Positions 23,419 through 33,091 of a stretch of DNA of 64,000 nt are shown one piece after another. The translations under genes and the position numbers were made by a program. The DNA comes from Rhodobacteraceae bacterium UBA6197 (lineage in GTDB: Bacteria; Pseudomonadota; Alphaproteobacteria; Rhodobacterales; Rhodobacteraceae). The stretch spans positions 263,378 to 327,377 of the forward strand of contig DISZ01000019.1 of NCBI GenBank assembly GCA_002422085.1, written 5' to 3'. The notes beneath the pieces were generated by a model that worked only from the letters and a program-made list of their open reading frames with translations, made no database searches and was not told the DNA's origin. Within the stretch, counting starts at the first letter, position 1. Every line of letters begins with the position of its first letter.

Positions 23419-24755
23419 CAAAGGCCCGCGTAGATATCGGTGATGCGCGCGACCGCCGCCTCTGCGGTCATTTCTTCGCTGATCCCGGTGCGGCGCGACG
23501 TCAGTTCGACCACACCCGAGGCCAGACCGCGCGGCCCGACGGTGATCCGCCACGGCAGCCCGATCAGGTCCATCGTCGCGAATTTCGCGCCCGCACGTTC
23601 GTCGCGGTCGTCATAAAGCGGCTCGAGCCCGGCCTTGGCCAGCGCCTTGTAGATCGCATTGCAGGCCGCATCGGTGCCCGCATCGCCTTGCTTGAGGTTG
23701 ACGATCCCGCAGGGAAACGGCGTCACGCCCTCGGGCCAGATGATGCCCTTGTCGTCGTGGCTGGCCTCGATGATCGCGCCCAAAAGCCGCGACACGCCAA
23801 TCCCGTGCGACCCCATCTCGACCGGCACGCGGGTGCCGTCGGGGGTAACCACCGTGGCGCCCATCGCTTCGGAATACTTGGTGCCAAAGTAGAAGATCTG
23901 CCCGACCTCGATACCGCGGGCCGAGCGGCGGCGTTCTTCGGGGATCTGGTCGAACTGCGCCGCATCGTGGGTTTCATCGGTACGGGCATAAAGCGAGGTG
24001 AATTCCTCCATCACCGCCTGACACTGCGCCTTGTCGTCATAGTCGATCTCGCGCACGCCAAGGCGGATGTCGGTCACGGCGCTGTCGTAGAACACTTCGG
24101 ATTCGCCGGTCTCGGCCAGAACCAGAAACTCATGCGTATCTTCGCCGCCGATCGGGCCGCTGTCGGCGCGCATCGGAATCGCCTGCAGGCCCATGCGTTC
24201 ATAGGTGCGCAGATAGCTGACCAGATGCCGGTTGTAGGCGTGCAGCGCGTCTTCGCGGGTCAGGTCGAAATTGTAGCCGTCCTTCATCAGGAATTCGCGG
24301 CCCCGCATGACGCCGAACCGCGGCCGCATCTCGTCGCGGAACTTCCACTGGATGTGGTAAAGCGTCAGCGGCAGATCCTTGTAGCTGGACACATGACTGC
24401 GGAAGATGTCGGTAATCATTTCCTCATTGGTCGGGCCATACAGCATCTCGCGGCCCTGCCGGTCCTGAATGCGCAGCATTTCCTGACCGTAATCCTCATA
24501 GCGCCCGCTTTCGCGCCACAGATCGGCCGGTTGCAGCGTCGGCATCAACAGCGGAATGTGGCCCGCGCGAACCTGTTCTTCGTGCACGATCTGTTCGATC
24601 CGCTTGAGCACGCGAAACCCCAGCGGCAGCCAGGAATAGATCCCGGCGGCCTGTTGTTTGATCATCCCCGCACGCAGCATCAGCCGATGGCTGACGATCT
24701 GCGCCTCGGCGGGGTTTTCCTTCAGAACGGGCAGAAAGTAACGGGACAGACGCAT
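23418..24755 (-). CDS. proS: Prolyl-tRNA synthetase
   Basis: 445 residues starting MRLSRYFLPVLKENP. Class II synthetase: motif 2 region (KFRDEMRPRFGVMRGREFLMKDGY) and motif 3 (GSHGIGVSRLLGAIIEA) are clear, followed by an anticodon-binding domain. At 445 residues it lacks the YbaK-like editing insertion of the longer bacterial ProRS, which is normal for alphaproteobacteria. The frame is open to 24899 upstream but the extension is not protein-like. Confidence 0.96.
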   Translation of the reverse strand: MRLSRYFLPVLKENPAEAQIVSHRLMLRAGMIKQQAAGIYSWLPLGFRVLKRIEQIVHEEQVRAGHIPLLMPTLQPADLWRESGRYEDYGQEMLRIQDRQGREMLYGPTNEEMITDIFRSHVSSYKDLPLTLYHIQWKFRDEMRPRFGVMRGREFLMKDGYNFDLTREDALHAYNRHLVSYLRTYERMGLQAIPMRADSGPIGGEDTHEFLVLAETGESEVFYDSAVTDIRLGVREIDYDDKAQCQAVMEEFTSLYARTDETHDAAQFDQIPEERRRSARGIEVGQIFYFGTKYSEAMGATVVTPDGTRVPVEMGSHGIGVSRLLGAIIEASHDDKGIIWPEGVTPFPCGIVNLKQGDAGTDAACNAIYKALAKAGLEPLYDDRDERAGAKFATMDLIGLPWRITVGPRGLASGVVELTSRRTGISEEMTAEAAVARITDIYAGL

Positions 24756-24897
24756 CGGAACCTCATGGAAAAAGCTTGTGTTTCGTCTATGCGATACACA
24801 TCTGGCAGGCAAGGGTCGCGGCGGGTCGGTCGGGTGGGCTGCTTGCAACGGCTCTGGGCTTGGGCCAAAGTCGGGCAGGTTTTCGAGGAGGCGTTTC

Positions 24898-25989
24898 ATG
24901 GCTTTGCCGGTTCGGCAACAGGCGACCTATTGGAGCATCGCGGCGGCGGTGTTCTTTGCCGTGCTTTGGGGCTTGGGCAATGTCATCTTGCCGTTTCTGG
25001 TGGGCGGCGCCATTGCCTATTTCATGGACCCCGTCGCCGACCGGCTGGAACGGCTGGGGCTAAGCCGGATTGCCGCGACCGCCTTGATCGCCCTGCTGGC
25101 CGCCCTGGTCTTTGTCGTCGGGGCGCTGCTGATTTTGCCGATGCTGGTGCGGCAGTTGTCGCAGCTTATCGCCATGGCGCCCGAGATTGCGCATCGGCTG
25201 CAAGGGTTTCTGACCTCGCGCTTTCCGTCGGTGATGGAGGATGGCTCGGTCCTGCGCGACACGCTGCTTGGCCTTGGCGAGTCGGTCAAGGCGCGGGGCG
25301 GCGAATTGGTCAGCGGTGTGTTGTCATCGGCAATGGGGTTGGTGAACGCGGTCGTGTTCATTGTCGTCGTGCCCGTGGTGGCATTTTACATGCTGCTGGA
25401 TTGGGATCGGATCGTGGCCCGGATCAACGGCTTTTTGCCGCGCGACCATGCGCCGGTGATCCGCCAGATCGCGAAGGAGATTGACCGGGTGCTGTCGGCT
25501 TTCGTGCGCGGGCAAGTCTCGGTCTGCATCGCGATGGGGGTCTTCTACTCGGTCTCGCTGATGCTGGCGGGGCTGCAGTTCGGGCTGGTGGTGGGGGCGA
25601 CCGCCGGGGCAATCACTTTCATCCCCTATGTCGGCGCCTTGATCGGCGGCGCGCTGGCGATCGGGCTTGCGCTGTTCCAGTTCTGGGGCGACTGGGTCAG
25701 CATCGGCTTGGTGGTGGGCATTTTCGCGCTGGGCCAATTTTTGGAGGGCAACGTGATTACCCCGCGGCTGGTCGGCGGGTCGGTCGGGTTGCACCCTTTG
25801 TGGCTGATATTTGCGCTGTCGGCCTTTGGCACGGTCTTTGGCTTTGTCGGCATGCTGGTGGCGGTGCCGATCGCGGCGATGATCGGCGTGCTGATCCGTT
25901 TCGCGATTTCGCGCTATATGGAAAGCATGCTTTATCAAGGGCTTGAGCACCCAGACGTGACCGCACAGCTGCAAGAGGACGCCGACTGA
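24898..25989 (+). CDS. AI-2E family transporter (PerM/DUF20)
   Basis: 363 residues from MALPVRQQATYW after CGAGGAGG. About eight hydrophobic segments are visible, with the family core GLVVGATAGAITFIPYVGALIGG and LEGNVITPRLVGGSVGLHPLWL. Family members export autoinducer-2 in some bacteria or act as Na+/H+ antiporters in others, so the substrate is open. The hda gene begins directly after its stop (one codon boundary apart), a linkage common in alphaproteobacteria. Confidence 0.88.
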   Translation: MALPVRQQATYWSIAAAVFFAVLWGLGNVILPFLVGGAIAYFMDPVADRLERLGLSRIAATALIALLAALVFVVGALLILPMLVRQLSQLIAMAPEIAHRLQGFLTSRFPSVMEDGSVLRDTLLGLGESVKARGGELVSGVLSSAMGLVNAVVFIVVVPVVAFYMLLDWDRIVARINGFLPRDHAPVIRQIAKEIDRVLSAFVRGQVSVCIAMGVFYSVSLMLAGLQFGLVVGATAGAITFIPYVGALIGGALAIGLALFQFWGDWVSIGLVVGIFALGQFLEGNVITPRLVGGSVGLHPLWLIFALSAFGTVFGFVGMLVAVPIAAMIGVLIRFAISRYMESMLYQGLEHPDVTAQLQEDAD

Positions 25990-26664
25990 GTGGAACGTCA
26001 ACTGGCCTTCGATCTGTCCTTGCGCGAAGCACAGGGGCGCGAGGATTTCTTCGTGGCGCCCTCGAATGCGCTGGCGCTGGCGGCGCTGGATGCGCCGGGC
26101 AACTGGCCGCAAGGCAAGCTCGTGCTGATCGGACCCGAGGGCGCGGGCAAAAGCCACCTCGCGCAGATCTGGGCCGATGCGCACGGCGCGCGCATCGTGT
26201 CGGCGGCCGCGCTGAACGAGGGTCTGGCGCCGCAACTGACCACGGCGCGTGCCGTCGTGATCGAGGATGCTGACCGGATCGGCGGCCAGCCGCAGGCCGA
26301 GGCGGCGCTGTTTCATCTGCACAATCTTCTGGCTGCTGATGCAGGGTTCTTGCTGGTGACCGCGCGAACCCCGCCGCGCGACTGGCAGCTTGGCCTGCCC
26401 GATCTGGCCAGCCGGATGCAGGCCAGTGCCACCGCGCGGCTCGAGCCGCCCGATGACGCGTTGTTGGCGGCGGTGCTGGTCAAGCTGTTTGCCGACCGTC
26501 AGATTTCGGTCGCGCCGGCGCTGATCCCGTGGCTGGTCACGCGCATTGACCGCTCATTCGCCACCGCGCGGCGGGTGGTGGCGGCGCTGGATGCGCGGGC
26601 GCTACAAAAGGGCGCGGCCGTAACCCGTGCCCTGGCCGCCGAAGTGCTGGACACTCTGCCCTGA
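25990..26664 (+). CDS. hda: DnaA-related regulatory ATPase (Hda-like)
   Basis: 224 residues, GTG start immediately after the permease stop. It has the AAA+ core of DnaA (Walker A GPEGAGKSHL, Walker B AVVIEDADRI) without the DnaA DNA-binding domain. It begins with a short motif RQLAFDL, like the clamp-binding QL[SP]LF-type peptide by which Hda docks on the DNA polymerase sliding clamp. Hda promotes hydrolysis of DnaA-ATP to restrain re-initiation. Length is normal. Confidence 0.85.
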   Translation: MERQLAFDLSLREAQGREDFFVAPSNALALAALDAPGNWPQGKLVLIGPEGAGKSHLAQIWADAHGARIVSAAALNEGLAPQLTTARAVVIEDADRIGGQPQAEAALFHLHNLLAADAGFLLVTARTPPRDWQLGLPDLASRMQASATARLEPPDDALLAAVLVKLFADRQISVAPALIPWLVTRIDRSFATARRVVAALDARALQKGAAVTRALAAEVLDTLP

Positions 26665-26717
26665 GGGCCGCAAGGTAGTGTCGCAAATCCGTTTCAAATT
26701 CGATCCATAAGCGTAGC

Positions 26718-28883
26718 ATGACACAGGCCGATTTCCTCAAAACCCCCTACCCCGTCCCGGTCGAGATGGCAGAAGAGGTCATCACTGGCCCATCGCGGTT
26801 TTTCAACCGCGAGCTGTCGTGGCTGGCCTTCAACTGGCGCGTTCTTGACGAGGCCCGCAATCCGCGTGTGCCGCTGCTTGAACGGCTGCGGTTCTTGTCG
26901 ATTTCAGCAACGAACCTTGACGAATTCTATACCGTCCGCGTCGCCGGCCTGCGCGAACTGGTGCGCGAGGGCAATGCGACCCCGTCCGATGACGGCTTGA
27001 GCCCGACCGAGCAACTGGTGCTGATCAACGCCGACGCTCGCCGCCTGATGGAGACCCAGCAGATCAGCTGGAACAAGATCAAACGCGAAATGGAAGCGGC
27101 CGGAATTGTGCTTTTGACACGTTCCAAGCTGACAAAACGCGACGAAACCTTTCTGAAAGAGCACTTTCTCAACAAGGTGTTCCCGGTGCTTTCTCCGCTG
27201 GCCATCGACCCGGCACACCCGTTTCCGTTTATTCCGAACCTTGGGTTTTGCCTTGCGCTGCAACTTGAACGCGAGGCCGATGGCCGCCGTTTGCAAGCGC
27301 TGTTGCCGATCCCGCAGCAGATCGACCGGTTCGTCCGCCTGCCGGGCGAGGCACGTTTTCTGCCGCTGGAAGAGCTGCTTTTGCTGCATCTTTCGTCGCT
27401 GTTTCCGGGCTATCGCGACACCGGGCACTGCGCGTTCCGGGTGCTGCGCGACAGCGACCTTGAGGTCGAGGACGAGGCCGAAGACCTTGTGCGCGAATTT
27501 GAAACCGCGCTCAAACGGCGCCGTCGCGGGCAAGTCATCCGGATGAAGATCACCACCGGAGCGCCCGAGGGCCTGCGCGCGTTGGTGATGGATGAACTGG
27601 GCGTCACCCCTGATGAGGTCGTTGAAGTAAAAGGACTTTTAGGCATTGCCGATCTGAAGGAACTGGTCATGGGCAATCGGCCAGAGCTGCTTTGGCCAAA
27701 CTTCACCCCGCGTGTCCCCGAACGGGTTCAGGACCATGATGGCGATATGTTTGCGGCGATTCGGCAAAAAGACATGCTGCTGCATCACCCCTATGAAACC
27801 TTTGACATGGTGATCCGTTTTCTGACGCAGGCCGCCGCTGACCCCAACGTTCTGGCGATCAAACAGACACTTTACCGCACCTCGCGCGACAGCCCGATCG
27901 TCAGTGCGCTATGCGAAGCCGCCGAGGCCGGAAAATCGGTGACCGCATTGGTCGAGCTGAAAGCGCGCTTCGACGAGGCCGCCAATATCCGCCAGTCGCG
28001 CCGGCTGGAGCGGTCGGGCGCGCATGTGGTTTATGGCTTTATCAACTACAAGACCCACGCGAAAATCAGCACCGTCGTGCGCCGCGAAGGCGAGAACCTG
28101 GTGACCTACACGCATTACGGCACCGGCAACTATCACCCGATCACCGCGCGGATCTATACCGACCTGTCGTTCTTCACCTGCAATGCGGCATTGGGGCGCG
28201 ATGCGACCAAGGTGTTCAACTACCTCTCGGGCTATGTTCAGCCGGAAGGGCTTGAGAATCTGGCCATTTCTCCGATCACGCTGAAACCCCGCCTGCTTGA
28301 GCTGTTCGCCCGCGAGGCCGAATTCGCCCGCGCAGGCCGCCCCGCCGAAATCTGGGCCAAGATGAACAGCCTGATCGACCCCGAGGTGATCGACGCGCTT
28401 TATGCCGCCTCGAAAGCGGGGGTGAAGATCAGCCTGATCATTCGCGGCATCTGCGGCCTGCGTCCCGGCATCAAGGGCCTGAGCGAGAATATCCGGGTCA
28501 AATCCATCGTCGGACGGTTTCTCGAGCACAGCCGAATCGTCTGCTTCGGCAATGGCCACGGCCTGCCCAGCAAAAAGGCGCGAGTGTTTTTTTCCTCGGC
28601 GGACTGGATGGGCCGCAACCTCAACCGCCGGGTGGAAACGCTGGTCGAAGCAATGAACGACACCGTCAAGGCACAGATCGTCAGCCAGATCATGGCCGCC
28701 AACATGGCCGATGAGGCCCAAAGCTGGATCTTGCAGCCTGATGGCAAGTTCATCCGCCATCTGCCTGCCGGAAAAGAAGATTTTTTCAATTGCCATCGCT
28801 TTTTCATGGAAAATCCCTCTTTGTCCGGGCGCGGGTCCGCCGGTGCGAAAGATGTGCCAAAGCTTGCCCATGGCCCGGAATAG
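26718..28883 (+). CDS. ppk1: Polyphosphate kinase 1
   Basis: 721 residues. The N-terminal domain starts with SRFFNRELSWLAFNWRVL, the family signature. The catalytic phospholipase-D-like domains contain the histidine motifs FINYKTHAKIS (the phosphorylated His) and, further on, FGNGHGLPSKKARVFFSSADWMGRN. PPK1 makes polyphosphate from ATP reversibly. The ppx gene follows 40 bases downstream, so synthesis and degradation are encoded together. Confidence 0.96.
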   Translation: MTQADFLKTPYPVPVEMAEEVITGPSRFFNRELSWLAFNWRVLDEARNPRVPLLERLRFLSISATNLDEFYTVRVAGLRELVREGNATPSDDGLSPTEQLVLINADARRLMETQQISWNKIKREMEAAGIVLLTRSKLTKRDETFLKEHFLNKVFPVLSPLAIDPAHPFPFIPNLGFCLALQLEREADGRRLQALLPIPQQIDRFVRLPGEARFLPLEELLLLHLSSLFPGYRDTGHCAFRVLRDSDLEVEDEAEDLVREFETALKRRRRGQVIRMKITTGAPEGLRALVMDELGVTPDEVVEVKGLLGIADLKELVMGNRPELLWPNFTPRVPERVQDHDGDMFAAIRQKDMLLHHPYETFDMVIRFLTQAAADPNVLAIKQTLYRTSRDSPIVSALCEAAEAGKSVTALVELKARFDEAANIRQSRRLERSGAHVVYGFINYKTHAKISTVVRREGENLVTYTHYGTGNYHPITARIYTDLSFFTCNAALGRDATKVFNYLSGYVQPEGLENLAISPITLKPRLLELFAREAEFARAGRPAEIWAKMNSLIDPEVIDALYAASKAGVKISLIIRGICGLRPGIKGLSENIRVKSIVGRFLEHSRIVCFGNGHGLPSKKARVFFSSADWMGRNLNRRVETLVEAMNDTVKAQIVSQIMAANMADEAQSWILQPDGKFIRHLPAGKEDFFNCHRFFMENPSLSGRGSAGAKDVPKLAHGPE

Positions 28884-28923
28884 CGGGTAAGGCAGCGCCG
28901 GACGACGAGGTAAAGGGAACAGG

Positions 28924-30465
28924 ATGAACGCAAAAGCCCAAGCCCAAGCCGATGACTGGGACCCGTTCGGCAAGTCGATCTTTGAGGACGCTTCTTCGCG
29001 CGCGCTGGCGCGGGTCGGGGTGGTCGATGTCGGTTCGAACTCGGTGCGGATGGTGGTCTTTGACGGTGCCGCACGCTCGCCCGCGTATTTTTACAATGAA
29101 AAGGTGATGGCGGGTCTGGGTCAGGGGCTGGCTGAAACCGGGCGGCTGAACCCGCAGGGCCGCGACCGGGCGCTATCGGCGCTGCGGCGGTTCGCTCTGT
29201 TGGCCAAGGGCATGAGTATTGCACCTTTGACCTGCGTCGCCACGGCCGCCGTGCGCGAGGCCGAAGACGGCGACGAGTTTCGCAAACTGGTGGAAAAGGA
29301 AACCGGGCTGAAGCTGCATGTCATCGATGGGCGGGAAGAGGCGCGCTTGTCGGCGCAGGGCGTGCTTTTGGGTTGGCCTGAGGCCGAGGGGCTGATCTGC
29401 GACATCGGCGGCAACTCGATGGAACTGGCAGAGGTTCGAAATGCGCAAGTCGGGCGGCGCGTTACCTCGCCGCTGGGGCCATTTCAGTTGCAAATGATCA
29501 AGGGCGGCAAATCGGCAATCCGCAAGCATATCCACTGCGTGGTGACCGATCTGGCCGACCAGATGGGGCGCGACCACGACCGTATCTATCTGGTAGGCGG
29601 CAGTTGGCGCGCCATTGCGCGACTGGACATGGAGCGCTGCAAATACCCGATGACGGTGCTGCACGAATACCGGATGGACCCCTCCTCCGTGACCCAAACC
29701 GTTGCATGGATTGCGAATAATGACATCAATGCGTTGCGATCGCGCACCGGAACCTCGGCCGCGCGAATGGATCTGGTGCCGCTGGCCAGTCTGGTGCTGC
29801 AAGAATTGATGGAGCAGTTCAACCCCAAGGAAATCGCCGTCTCGTCCTACGGGATCCGCGAGGGCATGCTCTATGAGCAAATGCCAGAGCGGCTCCGCCG
29901 ACGCGACCCATTGTTGGAGGCATGCCGCCACGCCGAACGCAGCATGGCGCGGATGCCCGGCTTTGGCAAAAAGCTTTATGGCTTTATCGAGCCTCTGTTC
30001 GCCGCTGCAAACCCCCAGCAACTGCGCATGATAAAGGCCGCCTGCCTACTGCATGACACGACATGGCGCGCCCACCCCGACTACCGCGCCGAGGCCTGTT
30101 TCGACAATGTCACCCGCGCCAATATGGGGGCGCTGTCGCATCCTGAACGGGTGTTTCTGGGGCTGGCATTGCTGCACCGCTACAAGAATTCGCGGGCCGG
30201 ATCCACAATGGAACCGATCTTTGGGCTCCTGACCGACGCCCAGATCCAAGAGGCCGAGGTGCTGGGCAAAGCGATGCGGTTTGGCGCGATGTTCGCGATC
30301 CATTCACCGCAAAACGCCGGCGCGCTGAAGCTGTATCCAAAGCGCAATGTCCTGGAATTAAAGCTTACCAAACATGGTGTTGGCCTGTTTGGTGAAGTGG
30401 CCGAGGCACGCTTTTTGTCCCTTGCCGCTGCCTTGAAGGCAGAGCCTTCGATCGTGCGGCCCTAA
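28924..30465 (+). CDS. ppx: Exopolyphosphatase (Ppx/GppA family)
   Basis: 513 residues. ASKHA-fold phosphatase: the first phosphate loop is VVDVGSNSVRMVVFD, the second LICDIGGNSMELAEV. A C-terminal HD-like region (HPERVFLGLALLHRY) is included. It releases orthophosphate from polyphosphate or hydrolyses pppGpp. It starts with an unusual Gln/Ala-rich stretch MNAKAQAQADDWD. Its 3' end overlaps the 3' end of the convergent gene at 30462 by four bases. Confidence 0.93.
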   Translation: MNAKAQAQADDWDPFGKSIFEDASSRALARVGVVDVGSNSVRMVVFDGAARSPAYFYNEKVMAGLGQGLAETGRLNPQGRDRALSALRRFALLAKGMSIAPLTCVATAAVREAEDGDEFRKLVEKETGLKLHVIDGREEARLSAQGVLLGWPEAEGLICDIGGNSMELAEVRNAQVGRRVTSPLGPFQLQMIKGGKSAIRKHIHCVVTDLADQMGRDHDRIYLVGGSWRAIARLDMERCKYPMTVLHEYRMDPSSVTQTVAWIANNDINALRSRTGTSAARMDLVPLASLVLQELMEQFNPKEIAVSSYGIREGMLYEQMPERLRRRDPLLEACRHAERSMARMPGFGKKLYGFIEPLFAAANPQQLRMIKAACLLHDTTWRAHPDYRAEACFDNVTRANMGALSHPERVFLGLALLHRYKNSRAGSTMEPIFGLLTDAQIQEAEVLGKAMRFGAMFAIHSPQNAGALKLYPKRNVLELKLTKHGVGLFGEVAEARFLSLAAALKAEPSIVRP

Positions 30466-30824
30466 AGCTCTATTTCACCGCCGGGGCCGGGGGTGGGGAT
30501 TGCCTCTGGCCGTGGCGCACCCGGCTTGCGGCGGATCAGGATATCGCCATTGGGAAGCTGCACCGGGGCCTCATAGTTGCGGATATCGCCCAGCATCGCG
30601 GCCAGATCGCGCAAGGCGGGTTCGATTTCGGTCAACGCCTCATCCAGACCTTTTTGCATCTGGTCCAGCGCGGGGGCCATCTCGGCCATCAATCCGCGCA
30701 GCAGCAACTGGGTGCCCTGCTCGATCAGCCCCAGCCCCTCGCCCATATCACCTGCGGGAGGCTCCTCGGCCCAAAGCGGCGCGGCCAAGACAAGAGCGAA
30801 GAAAGGGGGCAAATAGCGTTTCAT
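30462..30824 (-). CDS. Small secreted protein of unknown function
   Basis: 120 residues. Signal peptide MKRYLPPFFALVLAAPLWA-EE with a clear cleavage site. The mature part is mostly helical (LGLIEQGTQLLLRGLMAEMAPALDQMQKGL), then a short LPNGDILIRRKPG segment and a Pro-rich tail. I recall homologues in Rhodobacteraceae labelled AAA+ ATPase, but no P-loop is present, so that name is not supported. Convergent with ppx. Confidence 0.75.
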   Translation of the reverse strand: MKRYLPPFFALVLAAPLWAEEPPAGDMGEGLGLIEQGTQLLLRGLMAEMAPALDQMQKGLDEALTEIEPALRDLAAMLGDIRNYEAPVQLPNGDILIRRKPGAPRPEAIPTPGPGGEIEL

Positions 30825-30863
30825 GGCACCAATATAGCCGATCGGGCACGGAATTATCAGAGG

Positions 30864-31877
30864 TTACAGCGAAATATCCACCGATACAGGAAAATGGTCT
30901 GATGCCTGCAACAGCGCCTCGCGCAGCTCGGGGGTATGATAGCAGACCGGATCGTCAAACGGATGCCAGATACGCCACTTTGGCGCGTCGGCACACAGAT
31001 CGGCTGACAGCATCACATAATCCAGCATCGCCGAGAAATAATGCCCCGCCTCGGGCAGGTAGAACCGCGCCGAAGCAGGGGCCGCCGACGTTCCGCGCAT
31101 CTTCGAGATCCGCGCATGGGGATCACGCAGGCGCCGTGCGGGAACGGCATTCTCGCCCAGAACAATCTCGATTCCCGAGCGGCCGAACAGCTTTTCATAT
31201 TCATCAATTCCGGGACCATCGTTGAAATCGCCCAGAACGATCACGCTGTCGCCTTCATCAAGATGCTCTTCCACCCGCGCGCGCAGCCAGATGCATTGCG
31301 CCAACTGCTTGCGCCGGTTTTCAATGGCGATCCGGTTGGCGCTGTCGGGGCTGGTCGCGCCATGCGGCGCCTTTGATTTGATATGCACGCCGATCAGGCG
31401 CACCATCCGCCCTGCGGGGGTTTCAAGCGCGACCTCAAGTGGTGGCTTTGAGAAAGCCACCGTTTCGGGGTCGGCGTCGATGTCCAGATCAATCCGGTAG
31501 CTGGTGTCAAAGCGTGGGCTGGCGTCCTCGCCGCCTCTTGGATCATGCGTCGCGACAACCTTTTCAGGATCATACAGCAGCGCGATTTCCTGTTGTGTTT
31601 CATTTGGATAGCCCAACAAGGCACGCCGCGTGCGCAGGCCGAAATGGTGTGCGAAGCGTTCAAGCATCTGCACGGTGTGGCGGCGGCGATTTTCATCTGG
31701 CGCCTCGACGATCACCACCACATCGGCATCAAGCGCGCTAAACACGATCCCCAGGCCTTCCAATTGCTGGCGCCGCGTCACCTGATAGCGCGCCGACCAT
31801 TCGTCATCCTCCAGCAACCGGCCGGTGCGATCAAAAAGATTGGAGAACCATTCAACGTTATACGTGGCGATCCGCAT
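30864..31877 (-). CDS. Endonuclease/exonuclease/phosphatase family protein
   Basis: 337 residues, MRIATYNVEWFSNLF start. The EEP metal-site motifs are present: N7 in TYNVEW, Glu in VIVEAPDE, VLGDFNDGPG, and the terminal SDHFPVSVDI with the catalytic Asp-His. No signal peptide, so cytoplasmic. The family ranges from DNA repair nucleases to lipid and sphingomyelin phosphatases, so the substrate cannot be given. It is followed on the same strand by the secreted protein gene and preceded by the DnaJ/TerB gene 12 bases away. Confidence 0.85.
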   Translation of the reverse strand: MRIATYNVEWFSNLFDRTGRLLEDDEWSARYQVTRRQQLEGLGIVFSALDADVVVIVEAPDENRRRHTVQMLERFAHHFGLRTRRALLGYPNETQQEIALLYDPEKVVATHDPRGGEDASPRFDTSYRIDLDIDADPETVAFSKPPLEVALETPAGRMVRLIGVHIKSKAPHGATSPDSANRIAIENRRKQLAQCIWLRARVEEHLDEGDSVIVLGDFNDGPGIDEYEKLFGRSGIEIVLGENAVPARRLRDPHARISKMRGTSAAPASARFYLPEAGHYFSAMLDYVMLSADLCADAPKWRIWHPFDDPVCYHTPELREALLQASDHFPVSVDISL

Positions 31878-31889
31878 GGTCTGATCTCC

Positions 31890-32582
31890 TTATGCCGCGC
31901 GACGCGATACCTCGTCCCACGCGCGGTTGAGCGCAATCAATCGCCGTTCGGCCAGTTTGACCGCCTCGGGCGGCAAGCCGCGCGCCATGGCGCGGTCGGG
32001 GTGGGTTTCGCGCACCAAAGCGCGCCAGGCGGCGCGCGCCTGATCCAGCGGAGTCCCCGGCGGCACCCCCAGAACCTGCCAGGGATCGGGCGCCGCGTCT
32101 GGCACGAAGCTTGCGCGCAACGAAACGAAACAGCATTGATCGAGGCCGAAAATCCGCGCGACCTCGGCCAGAAATTCGTCTTCGGCGGCGTGGTATTCGC
32201 CATCCGCCAAGGCGATGAAGAACAGCCCCTCAAGCAGATCCTTGAGCACCTCATCGCCGGGACCGAACATATCGGCGATCTTGCGCGCCCAGGTATCAAA
32301 GCCGGCCACATCGCTGCGCGCCATGTTGAAGACACGCGCGGCATTGGCCTCTTCGGACGGCGGGATGGAAAACACGTCGCGAAAGGCGGCCACCTCGTCG
32401 CGCGTCACCTGACCGTCGGCCTTGGCCATTTTCGCCCCGAGCGCGATCACCGCGATGGTGAAGGCGACCGAGCGTTCGGGCGGCGTGCGGAAAGGCTCGA
32501 ATATCGCCGAGAGCCCCTCGCCGCGAGCGAGGGCCGCAAGAGCGTCGGAAATTCGGCTCCAGAGGGAAATAGGCTTGTCCAT
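31890..32582 (-). CDS. TerB-type / J-domain co-chaperone (DjlA-like)
   Basis: 230 residues in two parts: a TerB-like helical domain (SVAFTIAVIALGAKMAKADGQVTRDEVAAFRD, residues about 38-150) and a C-terminal J domain with DPWQVLGVPPGTPLDQARAAWRALVRETHPDRA. HPD is the motif that stimulates DnaK ATPase. Unlike E. coli DjlA there is no N-terminal membrane span, so the protein is soluble. It should recruit DnaK to specific clients. Confidence 0.88.
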   Translation of the reverse strand: MDKPISLWSRISDALAALARGEGLSAIFEPFRTPPERSVAFTIAVIALGAKMAKADGQVTRDEVAAFRDVFSIPPSEEANAARVFNMARSDVAGFDTWARKIADMFGPGDEVLKDLLEGLFFIALADGEYHAAEDEFLAEVARIFGLDQCCFVSLRASFVPDAAPDPWQVLGVPPGTPLDQARAAWRALVRETHPDRAMARGLPPEAVKLAERRLIALNRAWDEVSRRAA

Positions 32583-32599
32583 GCCACCAGCTTAGCCCG

Positions 32600-33091
32600 T
32601 CACAACGTCTTTTGCATCAGCACAAGGTCCAGCCAGCGACCGAATTTACGCCCCGTTTCCGGCATCCGCCCGGTTTCAACATAGCCAAGGGCCGCGTGAA
32701 AGGCCAATCCGGCGGTGTTTTCGCCCGAAATGCCGGCCACCATCACATGCCCGCCAGCCGCGCGGGCGTGCGCTTCTATCGCTGCCATCAAGTCACGGCC
32801 AACGCCCTTGCCCTGCGCTTGCGGCGCCAGAATGATCGTGTGCTCAAACGCATGAACGTAGCCGTTTCCGCCCCGAAATTGGGCGTATGTCGCCAACCCC
32901 ATGACCACGCCGGCGCGCTCGGCCACCAGAAACGCATGTCCCGCCCTGCGGCGGCTATCGATCATCTCGGCAAGGCTTTCGGGAGTCTTCTCCTCGGTTG
33001 AAAAGGTGACGGTCGTGGCCCGGATCAGCGGATTCCAGATAGCCATGATCGCGGGAAAATCGGCCGAAGTGGCGGGACGGAGTTTGTTCAC
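32600..33091 (-). CDS. GNAT N-acetyltransferase (phosphinothricin acetyltransferase-like)
   Basis: 163 residues. The acetyl-CoA-binding motif A is APQAQGKGVGRDLMAAIEAHA (R/Q-x2-G-x-G/A form), followed by GENTAGLAFHAALGYVETG. The N-terminus (LRPATSADFPAIMAIWNPLIRATTVTFSTEEKTPES) resembles Pat/Bar-type enzymes that acetylate phosphinothricin or methionine sulfoximine; the actual substrate is unknown. Its start overlaps the VOC gene stop (ATGA). Confidence 0.8.
   Translation of the reverse strand: MNKLRPATSADFPAIMAIWNPLIRATTVTFSTEEKTPESLAEMIDSRRRAGHAFLVAERAGVVMGLATYAQFRGGNGYVHAFEHTIILAPQAQGKGVGRDLMAAIEAHARAAGGHVMVAGISGENTAGLAFHAALGYVETGRMPETGRKFGRWLDLVLMQKTL

Noticed and set aside
30462..30824. 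AAA+ ATPase label for the small secreted protein
   Set aside because: The protein has a signal peptide and no Walker A or B motif.
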